Below, piece after piece: positions 1-15,778 of a stretch of 64,000 nt of DNA. The position numbers and the translations under genes are program-made. This stretch comes from Streptomyces sp. ISL-1 (GTDB taxonomy: Bacteria; Actinomycetota; Actinomycetes; Streptomycetales; Streptomycetaceae). Where the stretch lies: contig NZ_JAGGOI010000032.1 in NCBI RefSeq assembly GCF_018614585.1, forward strand, positions 124,001-188,000, written 5' to 3'. The notes below the pieces were generated by a model. The model was not told where the DNA came from and searched no databases. It saw nothing but the letters and a program-made list of their open reading frames with translations. Within the stretch, counting starts at the first letter, position 1. Each line of letters opens with the position of its first letter.

Positions 1-394
1 AGGGCAGCGGGCGGACTGCACCCAGTTCGAGTTGGTCATGGACAAGATTCGTGTCCCTCGGCTCGGTCCGGGCAGACCACGACCTCTGCCGGACAGTGTT
101 GGAGCCGATAACGCGTAGAGCAACAGTGTGATCCGCGCCTATCTGCGCCGTCGCGGGATCCGGCACGTGATCCCGGAGAAGAGCGGACGCAAGGCCGCCC
201 GCCAGCAGCGTGGTTCACGCGGCGGCCGGCCGGCGGGCTTCGACAAGGCCCGATACCGGGCCAGGAACTCGGTGGAACGAGCGATCAACAAGCTGAAGCA
301 GTTCAGGGCTGTAGCCACCCGATATGACAAGCGCGGCTACGTTTACCTGGGCACTGTCACGGCCGCCGCACTTCTCATCTGGCTCCGGACGTGA
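1..394 (+). pseudogene. IS5-family transposase, C-terminal remnant with an in-frame stop
   Basis: The reading frame enters from the left edge and encodes the C-terminal part of an IS5-type DDE transposase. Recognisable blocks are ADCTQFELVMDKIRVPR, RRRGIRHVIPEK and the closing NSVERAINKLKQFRAVATR. A TAG at 116-118 interrupts the frame inside what is normally an ADKAYSN-like block, so TAC (Tyr) has probably become TAG. The downstream part could restart at GTG 128 but would lack most of the catalytic domain. The 5' end lies outside the window. I see this as a dead insertion-sequence relic marking the border of an accessory region; the family assignment rests on the conserved C-terminal blocks. 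Confidence 0.8.
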
Positions 395-476
395 CCGACA
401 GGCCACCCACGGCGGTGCAGGGCATGCGCTGAAACTCGCTGCCCGGCCGACACGGTGCCGTGCCAGAATCCAGCGC

Positions 477-1505
477 ATGCCAGTTCGATACCCGCGCCCC
501 TTGCGCCCCGGTGACCGCGTCGGAATCACCTCTCCATCCAGCGGAGTCAACGAGAAGCTCCGCGAGCGCCTCCACGTGGCCATCCGTGACGTGGAGGCAC
601 GCGGATTCGAGGTGGTCCTCGGAAAATGCATGGACGGCTCGGGACATGTCAGTGCTCCCGCCGCCGCGCGCGCAGACGAACTGACGTCGCTGCTGACCGA
701 TCCCGAAATCAGTGCTGTGGTGCCGCCCTGGGGCGGGGAGCTGGCGATTGACCTCTTGCCGCTGCTCGACTGGGACCAACTGCGCGTCGCTGAACCGACC
801 TGGCTCGTGGGGTTCTCCGACCTGTCGACCATCATCACCCCGCTGACCCTCCTCACCGGGACCGCGACCATTCACGGCAACAACCTCATGGACACTCCTT
901 ACCGGACCCCTGACGGGCTGGTCTCCTGGCTCGACATCGTCAGCGCACCACGGGGACACCAGTTCACACAGATCCCGCCTGGCCACCACAGATCCACTGG
1001 CTGGGACGACTACGCCGCCCAGCCCGAGGTACGGGAGTACACGCTCGACGCCCCTGGCACATGGACGCGGCTGGACGGAAGCGGAGATCTTGAAGTCGAG
1101 GGCCGCCTGATCGGGGGCTGCATCGAGACACTGTGCAACCTCACCGGGACCGCCTTTCTCAACGTGTCCGACTTCGCACGGACTGAGGCTGCGGACGGGC
1201 TGCTGGTGTATGTGGAGGCCGCAGGCGACGATGCCTTCACCATCTGCCGGAACCTGCACGGTATGCGGCTGGCCGGCTTCTTCGACGCGGCGAACGCGGT
1301 GCTCGTCGGACGGACCTCGGCACCAGGCGCCCCTTCATTGTCCCAACACCAGGCCGTGCTGGACGCGCTTGGTCCATTGAATGTGCCGATCATTGCCGAC
1401 GTGGAATGCGGCCACGTCCCGCCATACATGCCGATCGTCAATGGGGCGCACGGCCGCCTGGTCCACACATCAACACGGAGCGAACTCACCCAGACCTTGG
1501 TCTGA
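477..1505 (+). CDS. LD-carboxypeptidase / MccF-like serine peptidase (family S66)
   Basis: A 342-residue protein that opens with the S66 N-terminal signature RPGDRVGITSPSSG. The expected Ser-Glu-His triad can be placed: Ser114 in VGFSDLS, Glu247 in YVEAAGD and His313 in ECGHVPP. Family members cleave L,D peptide bonds in recycled cell-wall tetrapeptides, or hydrolyse microcin C-type peptide-nucleotide conjugates as immunity enzymes. No signal peptide is visible, so it should act in the cytoplasm. I chose ATG 477 because the frame upstream has no family homology and overlaps the transposase remnant. The sequence alone does not separate cell-wall recycling from a self-immunity role. Confidence 0.85.
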   Translation: MPVRYPRPLRPGDRVGITSPSSGVNEKLRERLHVAIRDVEARGFEVVLGKCMDGSGHVSAPAAARADELTSLLTDPEISAVVPPWGGELAIDLLPLLDWDQLRVAEPTWLVGFSDLSTIITPLTLLTGTATIHGNNLMDTPYRTPDGLVSWLDIVSAPRGHQFTQIPPGHHRSTGWDDYAAQPEVREYTLDAPGTWTRLDGSGDLEVEGRLIGGCIETLCNLTGTAFLNVSDFARTEAADGLLVYVEAAGDDAFTICRNLHGMRLAGFFDAANAVLVGRTSAPGAPSLSQHQAVLDALGPLNVPIIADVECGHVPPYMPIVNGAHGRLVHTSTRSELTQTLV

Positions 1506-2395
1506 CACGCCAATTTCCCCCTCCACTGCCCATGAAACGGCGGTAGAAGATGCACTTGGCACCTGCTACCGCCGTCCGCAACCGATTGCCCGACGACAGG
1601 GCTGAAGAGTCCAGGACGGGCAGTTAGCGTGATCGACGAGTCAGGCCCTAGCCACCACATGCGACCGAACACATCGGACTCCTTCGTGTAGTTGCGAAGA
1701 CACCTGAGCGGCGCACAGTGCACCGTCCTGTTCATGCGCGTTGTTCATGAGCGTCGGCTACCCGCGCGCAGCAGCACTTGTCGGGAGACCTGAGCGATCG
1801 CCGGGGGCACGGTCTCTCCCTCGTATCCCAAGGGCACTTCACATCGGGCGCTTGCTCGGTTGACGATGACGATGCCGGGACGGTCGAGATCCAAGGTCCC
1901 TTTGTGAGCAGTCGAACTGATCTCGGGTGCAGGGCCGTCCACACGGATGAGTAGACCTCTCCGTTTGTGTGGTTTCTGTGCGTGGCCGTACAACCTTCTT
2001 CAGTTCTCGCGTGTCGGTAGTGGTTGAGAACTGAACAATTGGGCTCATCCGGCTCGAGGCTCGCCGTCTCCGCTTCCAAGGTTGGGGGTGGTGCGACACC
2101 GTGGTCGCCGCTCGCTGGAGGTTGCGACGCGGGCGGCGAGTGAGGCCTTGAGGTTCAATGCCACCCGACTTTCACGCGACGACCGTGTTCCGAATGTGAA
2201 GTGGGAGACCCCGCTCCGCAACGGTAGGTTACGCTTGGTCTGTTGACGATGTAAACGCTTAACTGTCCTAATTCTGGGGCCAGTTCTCGTGTACGCTCTG
2301 CGAGTCGGGTTGCCTCTGCTGTGATTACGGCAAAGGCGGCCGTCGAGGTGAGTCCTGATCAGGACCGTGCGGGGAGTGCGCAGGAGGGAATGCCA
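1506..2395. other. Long non-coding stretch upstream of the kinase-helicase operon
   Basis: About 890 bases hold no convincing complete gene. A minus-strand frame at 1745-1993 gives a protein-like stretch (GLLIRVDGPAPEISSTAHK) without a proper start signal, perhaps a gene fossil. Base composition is lower in G+C than the neighbouring genes, notably around 1960-2060 and 2220-2280. The latter part should hold the promoter of the kinase-helicase operon, including the palindromic element at 2242-2256. The whole interval looks like accessory DNA between an insertion-sequence relic and a defence locus. Confidence 0.5.
2242..2256. promoter_or_regulatory. Imperfect palindrome (site 1 of 3) upstream of the kinase-helicase operon
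   Basis: GTTGACGATGTAAAC lies 140 bases upstream of the likely start codon. Two close relatives lie upstream of the Rad50-like ATPase gene (26977-26991) and the HsdM-like gene (37163-37177). It has GTT/AAC ends and contains a TTGACG that could also serve as a -35 element, though no good -10 follows at the usual spacing. A shared operator is an inference. Confidence 0.35.
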
Positions 2396-8713
<6,318 letters not shown>

Positions 8714-8742
8714 CGTCTGACCACGAGGACTTGACGACCAAC

Positions 8743-11655
8743 ATGGCACTCACATACTCCGCCGGTTCCCTGGTGACGGCCCGTGGCCGCGAATGGGTGG
8801 TGCTCCCGGAGAGCGCCTCCGACATGCTCGTCCTACGCCCCCTCGGCGGCTCCGACGACGACATCGCCGCCGTGTTCCCCGCCTTCGAGGACGTGAAGGG
8901 CGCCGAGTTCGCCCCACCGGAGCCCTCCGACCTTGGCGACCAGCGCGCCGCCGGCCTGCTGCGCACCGCCCTGCGCATCGGATTCCGCTCCGGCGCCGGC
9001 CCCTTCCGCTCCCTCGCAGGCATCGCGGTGGAGCCCCGCGCCTACCAGCTGGTGCCGCTGCTCATGGCACTGCGTCAGCAGACCGTACGCCTGCTCATCT
9101 CCGACGACGTCGGCATCGGAAAGACCATCGAGGCGGGCCTCATAGCAAGCGAGCTGCTGGCCCAGGGCGAGGCGACCGGCCTCGCCGTCCTGTGCTCGCC
9201 CGCGCTGGCCGAGCAGTGGCAGGCGGAGCTGCGCACCAAGTTCGGCATCGACGCCGAGCTTGTTCTCTCCTCCACGGTCTCCCGCCTGGAGCGGGGCCTG
9301 GACCTGGGCCAGTCCCTCTTCGACAAGTATCCGCACGTCATCGTCTCGACCGACTTCATCAAGTCCACCCGCCACCGCGACGACTTCGTGCGCCACTGCC
9401 CCGACCTCGTTATCGTCGACGAGGCGCACACCTGCGTCGCCGCCGACGACACCTCGACCGCCTCCCAGAACCAGCTCCGCTACGAGCTGCTGCGCCGCGT
9501 CGCAGAGGACACCAACCGGCACCTGCTCCTGGTGACGGCCACCCCGCACAGCGGCAAGGAGTCCGCGTTCCGCAACCTGCTCGGCCTGGTCAAGCCCGAA
9601 CTGGCGCACGTGAATCTGGAGTCGGAGGCCGGCCGTAAGCTCCTCGCCCACCACTTCGTGGCGCGCAAGCGGGCAGACGTACGCCAGTACCTCACCAAGG
9701 AGGACGGGCTCGCCGACGACAGCCTCGCCGAGAAGACCGCGTTCCCCTCGGACCGCTACTTCAAGGACGAGACGTACAAGCTGTCCCCGGCCTACCGCGC
9801 CCTGCTCGACGACGCCATCGCGTACGCGAGCGACCACGTCGAGGCGGCCGGCTCCCAGGGCAAGCGCGAGGCCCGTATCGCCTGGTGGTCCGCGATCGCG
9901 CTGCTTCGCTCCCTCGTCTCCTCACCGCGCGCCGCCGCGCAGACCCTGCGTACGCGCTCCGCCGCCGCGGCCGCCGCCAGCGCCGAGGAGGCCGACAAAC
10001 TCGGCGCGCCCCTCACCCGCGACTCCGCCGACAGTGACGCCCTCGAAGGCCTCGACGTGGCCCCCGGCGCCGAGACCGAGGGCGCGGGCGCGCGCCTGGC
10101 CGAACTGGCAGAGCGCGCGGCGACGTTGGAGGGTCCTGCGGAGGACCTCAAGCTGAAGGCCCTCGTCAAGCACCTCAAGGCTCTCCTCGCCGACGGCTAC
10201 AACCCGATCGTCTTCTGCCGCTACATCCCGACGGCCGAGTACGTCGCCGAACATCTCGACAAGAAACTCGGTGCCAAGACCGTCGTACGCGCCGTCACCG
10301 GCACCCTCTCCCCGCAGCAGCGCATCGAACGCATCGAGAAACTGGCCGACGACGCCGGCGACGACCAGGCCGCCCGCCGCGTCCTCATCGCCACGGACTG
10401 TCTCTCCGAGGGCGTCAACCTCCAGCACCACTTCGACGCTGTCGTCCATTACGACCTAGCCTGGAACCCGACCCGCCATGACCAGCGCGAGGGTCGCGTC
10501 GACCGATACGGCCAGAAGCGCGACGAAGTCCGCGTCATTACCCTCTACGGCGCGGACAACGGCATCGACGGCAAGGTCCTCGAGGTCCTCATCAAGAAGT
10601 ACCGCCAGATCCGCAAGGACCTCGGCATCGCCGTCTCCGTACCCGACGAGATGTCCTCGGGCGTGACGGACGCGATCGTTGAATGGCTGCTGATGCGCGG
10701 CCGCGAGAACGAGGACGCGCTCTTCAGCGCGGACGCGTTCAAGGTGAGCACTGCCCAGCTGGAGAGCGACTGGAACTCGGCGGCCGACCGCGAGAAGGCG
10801 TCCCGCTCACGGTTCGCCCAGCGGTCCATCCACCCGGAGGACGTCGCGCTCGAAGTCACGGCGGTCCGTGACGCACTCGGCAGTGCGGGCGAGATCGCCA
10901 CCTTCGTACGCGAGTCGCTGACCGCGCTCGGAGGCGTCCTGCGCGACGCGGGTGAGGACTTCACGGCGCAGGTCCGCGGTACTCCCCTCGGTCTGCAGGA
11001 CGCGCTCGCGCCGACGGTCGGCGCGGACGTGATCGAGGAGGACCGCCCGATCCCGTTCCGCGCTGATCCGGCGGTGGGGCGCGGCGAGGCTGCCCTCGTC
11101 CGGACGGACCCGGTGGTCGGCGCCCTGGCCGCGCACGTGCTGAACGCGGCCTTGGACAGGGAGGCTGACGGGGTGCGTCCCGCCCGGCGGTGCGGGGTGA
11201 TCACTACGGACGCAGTCGCCACACGTACGACGCTGCTGCTTGTCCGCTACCGCTTCCACCTCACGCTGCCGTCGCGCAGCGGCGAAAAGCAACTGGTGGC
11301 GGAGGACGCCCGACTGCTCGCCTTCCGCGGTGCCCCGAAGAACGCGGAGTGGCTGACGCAGGAGGAGGCCTTGGCGCTGCTCGACGCCACCGCGTCCGAG
11401 AACACGGACTCGCACTTCGGCGAACGGACGATGGCTCGCATCCTCGGCCAACTTCCGGAGACATACGGCTATTTGGAGTCGTACGGTGACGAGCTGGCCG
11501 CCGAGCTCGATGCCTCGCACCGCCGGGTACGCGCCGCTTACGGCGAGATCGTCCGAGGGCTGAGCGTCATCGCCCAGAAGCCCGCAGACGTCCTCGGCGC
11601 CTATGTCTACATGCCCGCCACCCCGTCCGCTTCCGCCGGAGAGGCCACCGCCTGA
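8743..11655 (+). CDS. SNF2-family helicase/ATPase (DISARM DrmD-like)
   Basis: A 970-residue superfamily-2 ATPase. Motif I DDVGIGKT begins at residue 121, DEAH at 226, motif III follows as VTATPHSG, and the C-terminal helicase lobe carries VFCRYIPTAEYVAEHL and the motif VI segment QREGRVDRYGQ at 581. A long C-terminal extension of about 300 residues has no motif I recognise. SNF2 helicases of this form are the DrmD component of class 1 DISARM and act as DNA translocases. I chose ATG 8743, 29 bases after the kinase-helicase stop; the frame is open further upstream but that part overlaps the previous gene. The stop overlaps the methylase start by one base (TGATG), so the two are translationally coupled. 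Confidence 0.85.
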   Translation: MALTYSAGSLVTARGREWVVLPESASDMLVLRPLGGSDDDIAAVFPAFEDVKGAEFAPPEPSDLGDQRAAGLLRTALRIGFRSGAGPFRSLAGIAVEPRAYQLVPLLMALRQQTVRLLISDDVGIGKTIEAGLIASELLAQGEATGLAVLCSPALAEQWQAELRTKFGIDAELVLSSTVSRLERGLDLGQSLFDKYPHVIVSTDFIKSTRHRDDFVRHCPDLVIVDEAHTCVAADDTSTASQNQLRYELLRRVAEDTNRHLLLVTATPHSGKESAFRNLLGLVKPELAHVNLESEAGRKLLAHHFVARKRADVRQYLTKEDGLADDSLAEKTAFPSDRYFKDETYKLSPAYRALLDDAIAYASDHVEAAGSQGKREARIAWWSAIALLRSLVSSPRAAAQTLRTRSAAAAAASAEEADKLGAPLTRDSADSDALEGLDVAPGAETEGAGARLAELAERAATLEGPAEDLKLKALVKHLKALLADGYNPIVFCRYIPTAEYVAEHLDKKLGAKTVVRAVTGTLSPQQRIERIEKLADDAGDDQAARRVLIATDCLSEGVNLQHHFDAVVHYDLAWNPTRHDQREGRVDRYGQKRDEVRVITLYGADNGIDGKVLEVLIKKYRQIRKDLGIAVSVPDEMSSGVTDAIVEWLLMRGRENEDALFSADAFKVSTAQLESDWNSAADREKASRSRFAQRSIHPEDVALEVTAVRDALGSAGEIATFVRESLTALGGVLRDAGEDFTAQVRGTPLGLQDALAPTVGADVIEEDRPIPFRADPAVGRGEAALVRTDPVVGALAAHVLNAALDREADGVRPARRCGVITTDAVATRTTLLLVRYRFHLTLPSRSGEKQLVAEDARLLAFRGAPKNAEWLTQEEALALLDATASENTDSHFGERTMARILGQLPETYGYLESYGDELAAELDASHRRVRAAYGEIVRGLSVIAQKPADVLGAYVYMPATPSASAGEATA

Positions 11656-14600
11656 TGTCTGCCACCACTCGCAATCAGGTCTTCTCCGCCGTCCACACGG
11701 TGGGCGCGCTTCTGCCCGCCGACATGCTCGTCCGCATCAGCGAGGGCAAGGACGTTCCCGGCTCCAAGCCCGCCGACTACGGCCTGCCCACGTCCCGCTC
11801 GGTGCGCGACGAGGCCGAGCGCAGCTGGGAGTACCTCAAGCCGCTGTGGCGCGACCTGCGCACCCGCCTGCCCGAGGACCCGCAGACCGGAGCACCGGCC
11901 GGCGACCCGACCGGCCTGGCGACCCACGACTGGCTGGCGCCCCTCTGGCGCCAGCTGGGCTTCGGCCCGCTCACCCCGATGGGCCCGTCCGGCCTCTCGG
12001 CCGATTCCGACCCGGAGAAGACCTTCGCGGTCTCCCACCGCTGGCGGCATGCGCTCATTCACCAGACGGCCTGGAACGCGAACCTGGACAAGCGGCCGGG
12101 TGGGGCGGGTACGGTGCCGCCGCAGTCGATGCTCCAGGAGTGTCTGAACCGCACGGAAGCCCACCTGTGGGGCGTCCTGACGAACGGCCGCCAGGTGCGG
12201 CTGCTGCGGGACTCCAGCGCGCTGGCGACGGCCTCGTACGTCGAGTTCGATCTGGAGGCGATCTTCGACGGAGAGCTGTTCAGCGAGTTCGTGCTGCTCT
12301 ACCGGCTGCTGCACGTCTCCCGCTTCGAGGTGGGAGAGGAGGCCGCGCCGTCCGCGTGCTGGCTGGAGAAGTGGCGCACGGAGGCCATCGCCTCGGGCAC
12401 CCGCGCGTTGGACCAGCTCAGCAAGGGCGTACAGACGGCGATAACCACGCTCGGAACCGGCTTCCTCAAGCACCCCGACAACCGCGAGCTGCGCGAGACG
12501 CTGGACGTCCAGACCTTCCACTACGCCCTGCTGCGCATGGTCTACCGCATGCTCTTCCTCTTCGTTGCCGAGGACCGCGACGTGCTGCTGGCACCGTCGG
12601 CGGATGCCGGTGCCAAGGAGCGCTACGCCACCTACTTCTCCTCTGCCCGGCTGCGCCGTCACGCCCAGCGGCGCCGAGGCACTGCCCATGGCGACCTCTA
12701 CCAGGCGCTGCGCTTCGTCCTGTCCGGTCTCGGAAACGACGACGGCCGCCCGGAGCTGGGCCTGCCCGCCCTCGGTGGCATCTTCGACGACAACGAGAGC
12801 GACAAGTTCCTGCACGGCCTCGCCCTGTCCAACGGGCCCTTGCTCGACGCCGTACGTGCCCTGTCGGTCGTCCGCGACACGAATTCCAGGCGAAACCGTG
12901 CCATCGACTACCGCCACCTGGATGCCGAGGAACTCGGCTCCATCTACGAGTCCCTCCTGGAGCTCGTTCCCAAGCACAACGCCACTGAACGCACCTTCGA
13001 ACTTGTCGAGCTGGCCGGCAACGCGCGAAAGACGACGGGCTCGTACTACACGCCCTCCTCGCTGATCGACTGCCTGCTCGACTCCGCCCTCGACCCGGTC
13101 ATCGACGACGCGGTCAAGCGCGGGGAGATCCGCGCCACCCGCGCCGGCCAGCCGGACGCCCGAGACGCCATCGTCGAGGAACTGCTCGGTCTGACGGTCT
13201 GCGATCCGGCTTGTGGCTCCGGCCACTTCCTTGTCGCCGCGGCACGTCGCATCGCCAAGCGGGTCGCGGCCGTTCGCGAGCAGAACCCCGAACCGACGCT
13301 GGATGCCGTGCGCCATGCCCTGCACGAGGTCGTCGCCCGCTGCATCTACGGTGTGGACCTCAACCCGATGGCTGTCGAACTCGCTAAGGTCTCCCTGTGG
13401 CTGGAGGCCCTTGAGCCCGGCAAGCCGCTCGGCTTCCTCGACGCCCACATCAAGCACGGCAACGCGCTCCTGGGGGCCACGCCGGCGCTGCTGGCAGGCG
13501 GCATACCTGATGACGCCTTCAAACCGATCGAGGGGGACGACAAGAAGATCGCTTCAGCGGTGAAGAAGCGGAACGCCGCAGAGCGCGGTGGCCAGCTCAG
13601 CTTCCACACCGAAGAGCGCATCTGGGTGTCCAACGCCTCCTTCGCGGCGAGCCTGCGCGGCATCACCGCCGCCCCGGCCGACACCCTGCGGGACGTCCGG
13701 CTGCAGTCCAGCCGTTTCCGCGACCTCGAGCAGTCCGCGGACTACCTTCGCGCCCTTCATATCTCCGACGCCTGGAGTGCAGCCTTCGTCTGGCCCAAGA
13801 CCCAGGGCGCGCCTACCCCCGTAACCGAGGGCGTCTTCCGGGACCTCCAGAGCGCGGGTGGCGGAATCCCCGTCACCACCAACGAGGAGATCATCCGCCT
13901 CGCCCAGCAGTACAACTTCTTTCACTGGCACTTGGAGTTCCCCGAGGTTTTCCACGTTCCTGCGGCCGTGGATACCAACGTTGACACGTCTGTTGGATGG
14001 GCCGGCGGTTTCTCCTGCGTGTTGGGGAATCCGCCGTGGGAGCGTATCAAGCTCCAGGAGCAGGAGTTCTTCGCGCAGCGAGACATTGAGATCGCAGTGG
14101 CAAGGAATGCCGCTGAGCGCAAGAAGCGCATCACTGCACTGAAGGACGACCCAGACGGGCAGGGGCTCTTCAAGGAATTCGCACGTGCCAAGCGAAAGGC
14201 AGAGAGCGAGAGCCACTACCTGCGCAACAGCGGCCGGCATCCATTGACGGGTCGGGGCGACATCAACACGTATGCCGTTTTCGCAGAGACAGGCCGTATG
14301 CTCACGGGCCCGCACGGTCGAATGGGTGTGATTTTGCCAACAGGGATCGCGACTGACGCCACGACGCAGTTCTACTTCAAGGAATTGGTTGAGAATGGCG
14401 AACTGTCGGCCTTGTATGATTTCGAGAATGAGGAGAAAGTATTTCCCGGCATTCACAACCAGACCAGGTTTTGCCTGCTCAGCCTCAGGGGGTCCGGTGT
14501 TCCCGGGGCTGGTATCTCCCTAGTCTTTAAAGTTCGCCAAGTCGAGCAGATTGATGAACGGCGCTTCAGTCTCACTTCCGCCGATATTCGGCAGATGAAC

Positions 14601-15710
14601 CCCAGTACTGGAACGTGCCCGATCTTCCGATCCCGCCGCGATGCTGAGATCACCCTTGGCATCTACCAGCGCCTCCCCATTCTTAGGAAGGAAAACACAG
14701 CGGACGGTAGGCCCTGGGGTGTTTCCTTCATGACCATGTTTCATATGTCCAACGATTCGCACCTATTCCACACGCAGGACGACCTGGAAGCTGATGGATG
14801 GCGGATCGATGGGAACATCTTCATCAAGAGTGGAAGGAGAAGGCTTCCGCTCTTTGAAGGTAAGATGCTTCATCACTACGACCATCGATTCGCTACATAT
14901 GAGGGCGCTACTCAACAGCAGCTCAACAAGGGGACTCTTCCGCAATCAACGCCTGCTGTGCATGGTGATGCCAAGTACCGTAACCTCCCAAGATATTGGG
15001 TCGACGAGAAGGAGGTAACGCGTGTGATTTCGCGCAGGGATCACAATGTTCGATGGTTCCTCGGGTGGCGTGACGTCACCAACAACGTCAGTGAGCGGAC
15101 GATGGTTTCATCGTTTGCTCCGCTTGCGGCGTACGGTCATAAATTCATGCTGACGGCAGGGGATGGGCGGGCTGTTCTGCTCGGTGCTGCGTGGTCCTCC
15201 ATGGTGCTTGATTATGTAGCGCGGCAGAAGATCGGCGGATCTTCCATGAGTTACTTCATTGTGAACCAGCTTCCGATCCCTTACCCGGAAGCGCTTTCAC
15301 GGCACCGCTCATTCATCAATCAGCGAGTGCTGGAACTCGTGTATACCGCCACCGATATGAAGCCTTTCGCTCAGGATCTCAACGACTCAGGCAACCCGTA
15401 TCGCTGGGATGAGCTCCGCCGCCGAATCATCCGCGCCGAACTTGATGCCCTATTCTTCCGCCTCTACGGCATCGCCCGGGACGACGTGGACTACATCCTC
15501 GAGACTTTCCCCATCGTCAAGCGCAAGGACGAGGCCGAGTGTGGCACTTACCGCACCAAAGAGCTGATCCTCGCCGAGTACGACCGCATGGCCGCAGCCG
15601 GCCTGAGCCTGGAAAACCCCCTCGTAGAAGGCGAGAGCTACACCTCCACCCTCACCCCGCCCCCCGGCCAAGGCCCACGCCACCCAGCGCCCGTCACCGA
15701 CGCGGCGTAA
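11655..15710 (+). CDS. Eco57I/PglX-like adenine-specific DNA methyltransferase (DrmMI-like)
   Basis: A 1351-residue protein with N6-adenine methyltransferase motifs: SAM-binding DPACGSGHF at residue 517 and catalytic NPPW at 792. The layout (about 500 residues before motif I, a long insertion between motifs, a C-terminal recognition region) matches the Eco57I/PglX/DrmMI group, whose methyltransferases mark host DNA in BREX and DISARM. No PD-(D/E)xK nuclease motif is obvious, so I read it as methylation only. Codon use changes inside the gene: from about 13920 to 15420 the third positions become clearly AT-richer (line 14401-14460 is about 45% G+C), pointing to an exchanged target-recognition region. 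It starts in a one-base overlap with the SNF2 gene. Confidence 0.85.
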   Translation: MSATTRNQVFSAVHTVGALLPADMLVRISEGKDVPGSKPADYGLPTSRSVRDEAERSWEYLKPLWRDLRTRLPEDPQTGAPAGDPTGLATHDWLAPLWRQLGFGPLTPMGPSGLSADSDPEKTFAVSHRWRHALIHQTAWNANLDKRPGGAGTVPPQSMLQECLNRTEAHLWGVLTNGRQVRLLRDSSALATASYVEFDLEAIFDGELFSEFVLLYRLLHVSRFEVGEEAAPSACWLEKWRTEAIASGTRALDQLSKGVQTAITTLGTGFLKHPDNRELRETLDVQTFHYALLRMVYRMLFLFVAEDRDVLLAPSADAGAKERYATYFSSARLRRHAQRRRGTAHGDLYQALRFVLSGLGNDDGRPELGLPALGGIFDDNESDKFLHGLALSNGPLLDAVRALSVVRDTNSRRNRAIDYRHLDAEELGSIYESLLELVPKHNATERTFELVELAGNARKTTGSYYTPSSLIDCLLDSALDPVIDDAVKRGEIRATRAGQPDARDAIVEELLGLTVCDPACGSGHFLVAAARRIAKRVAAVREQNPEPTLDAVRHALHEVVARCIYGVDLNPMAVELAKVSLWLEALEPGKPLGFLDAHIKHGNALLGATPALLAGGIPDDAFKPIEGDDKKIASAVKKRNAAERGGQLSFHTEERIWVSNASFAASLRGITAAPADTLRDVRLQSSRFRDLEQSADYLRALHISDAWSAAFVWPKTQGAPTPVTEGVFRDLQSAGGGIPVTTNEEIIRLAQQYNFFHWHLEFPEVFHVPAAVDTNVDTSVGWAGGFSCVLGNPPWERIKLQEQEFFAQRDIEIAVARNAAERKKRITALKDDPDGQGLFKEFARAKRKAESESHYLRNSGRHPLTGRGDINTYAVFAETGRMLTGPHGRMGVILPTGIATDATTQFYFKELVENGELSALYDFENEEKVFPGIHNQTRFCLLSLRGSGVPGAGISLVFKVRQVEQIDERRFSLTSADIRQMNPSTGTCPIFRSRRDAEITLGIYQRLPILRKENTADGRPWGVSFMTMFHMSNDSHLFHTQDDLEADGWRIDGNIFIKSGRRRLPLFEGKMLHHYDHRFATYEGATQQQLNKGTLPQSTPAVHGDAKYRNLPRYWVDEKEVTRVISRRDHNVRWFLGWRDVTNNVSERTMVSSFAPLAAYGHKFMLTAGDGRAVLLGAAWSSMVLDYVARQKIGGSSMSYFIVNQLPIPYPEALSRHRSFINQRVLELVYTATDMKPFAQDLNDSGNPYRWDELRRRIIRAELDALFFRLYGIARDDVDYILETFPIVKRKDEAECGTYRTKELILAEYDRMAAAGLSLENPLVEGESYTSTLTPPPGQGPRHPAPVTDAA

Positions 15711-15728
15711 TCGCCCCCAGTCCACTCT

Positions 15729-15757
15729 GTCCCCGCCCGCGACAACCGGGCGGGGAC
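15729..15757 (+). terminator. Strong hairpin between methylase and HhH genes (attenuator-like)
   Basis: A perfect 11-bp G+C-rich stem (GTCCCCGCCCG with CGGGCGGGGAC) surrounds the loop CGACAAC, 18 bases after the methylase stop and 21 bases before the next start. No U-tract follows, as is usual in Streptomyces. It leaves little room for a separate promoter, so it may limit transcription into the next gene. Confidence 0.7.
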
Positions 15758-15778
15758 ACCGCAAACCTGTGACCGGTC

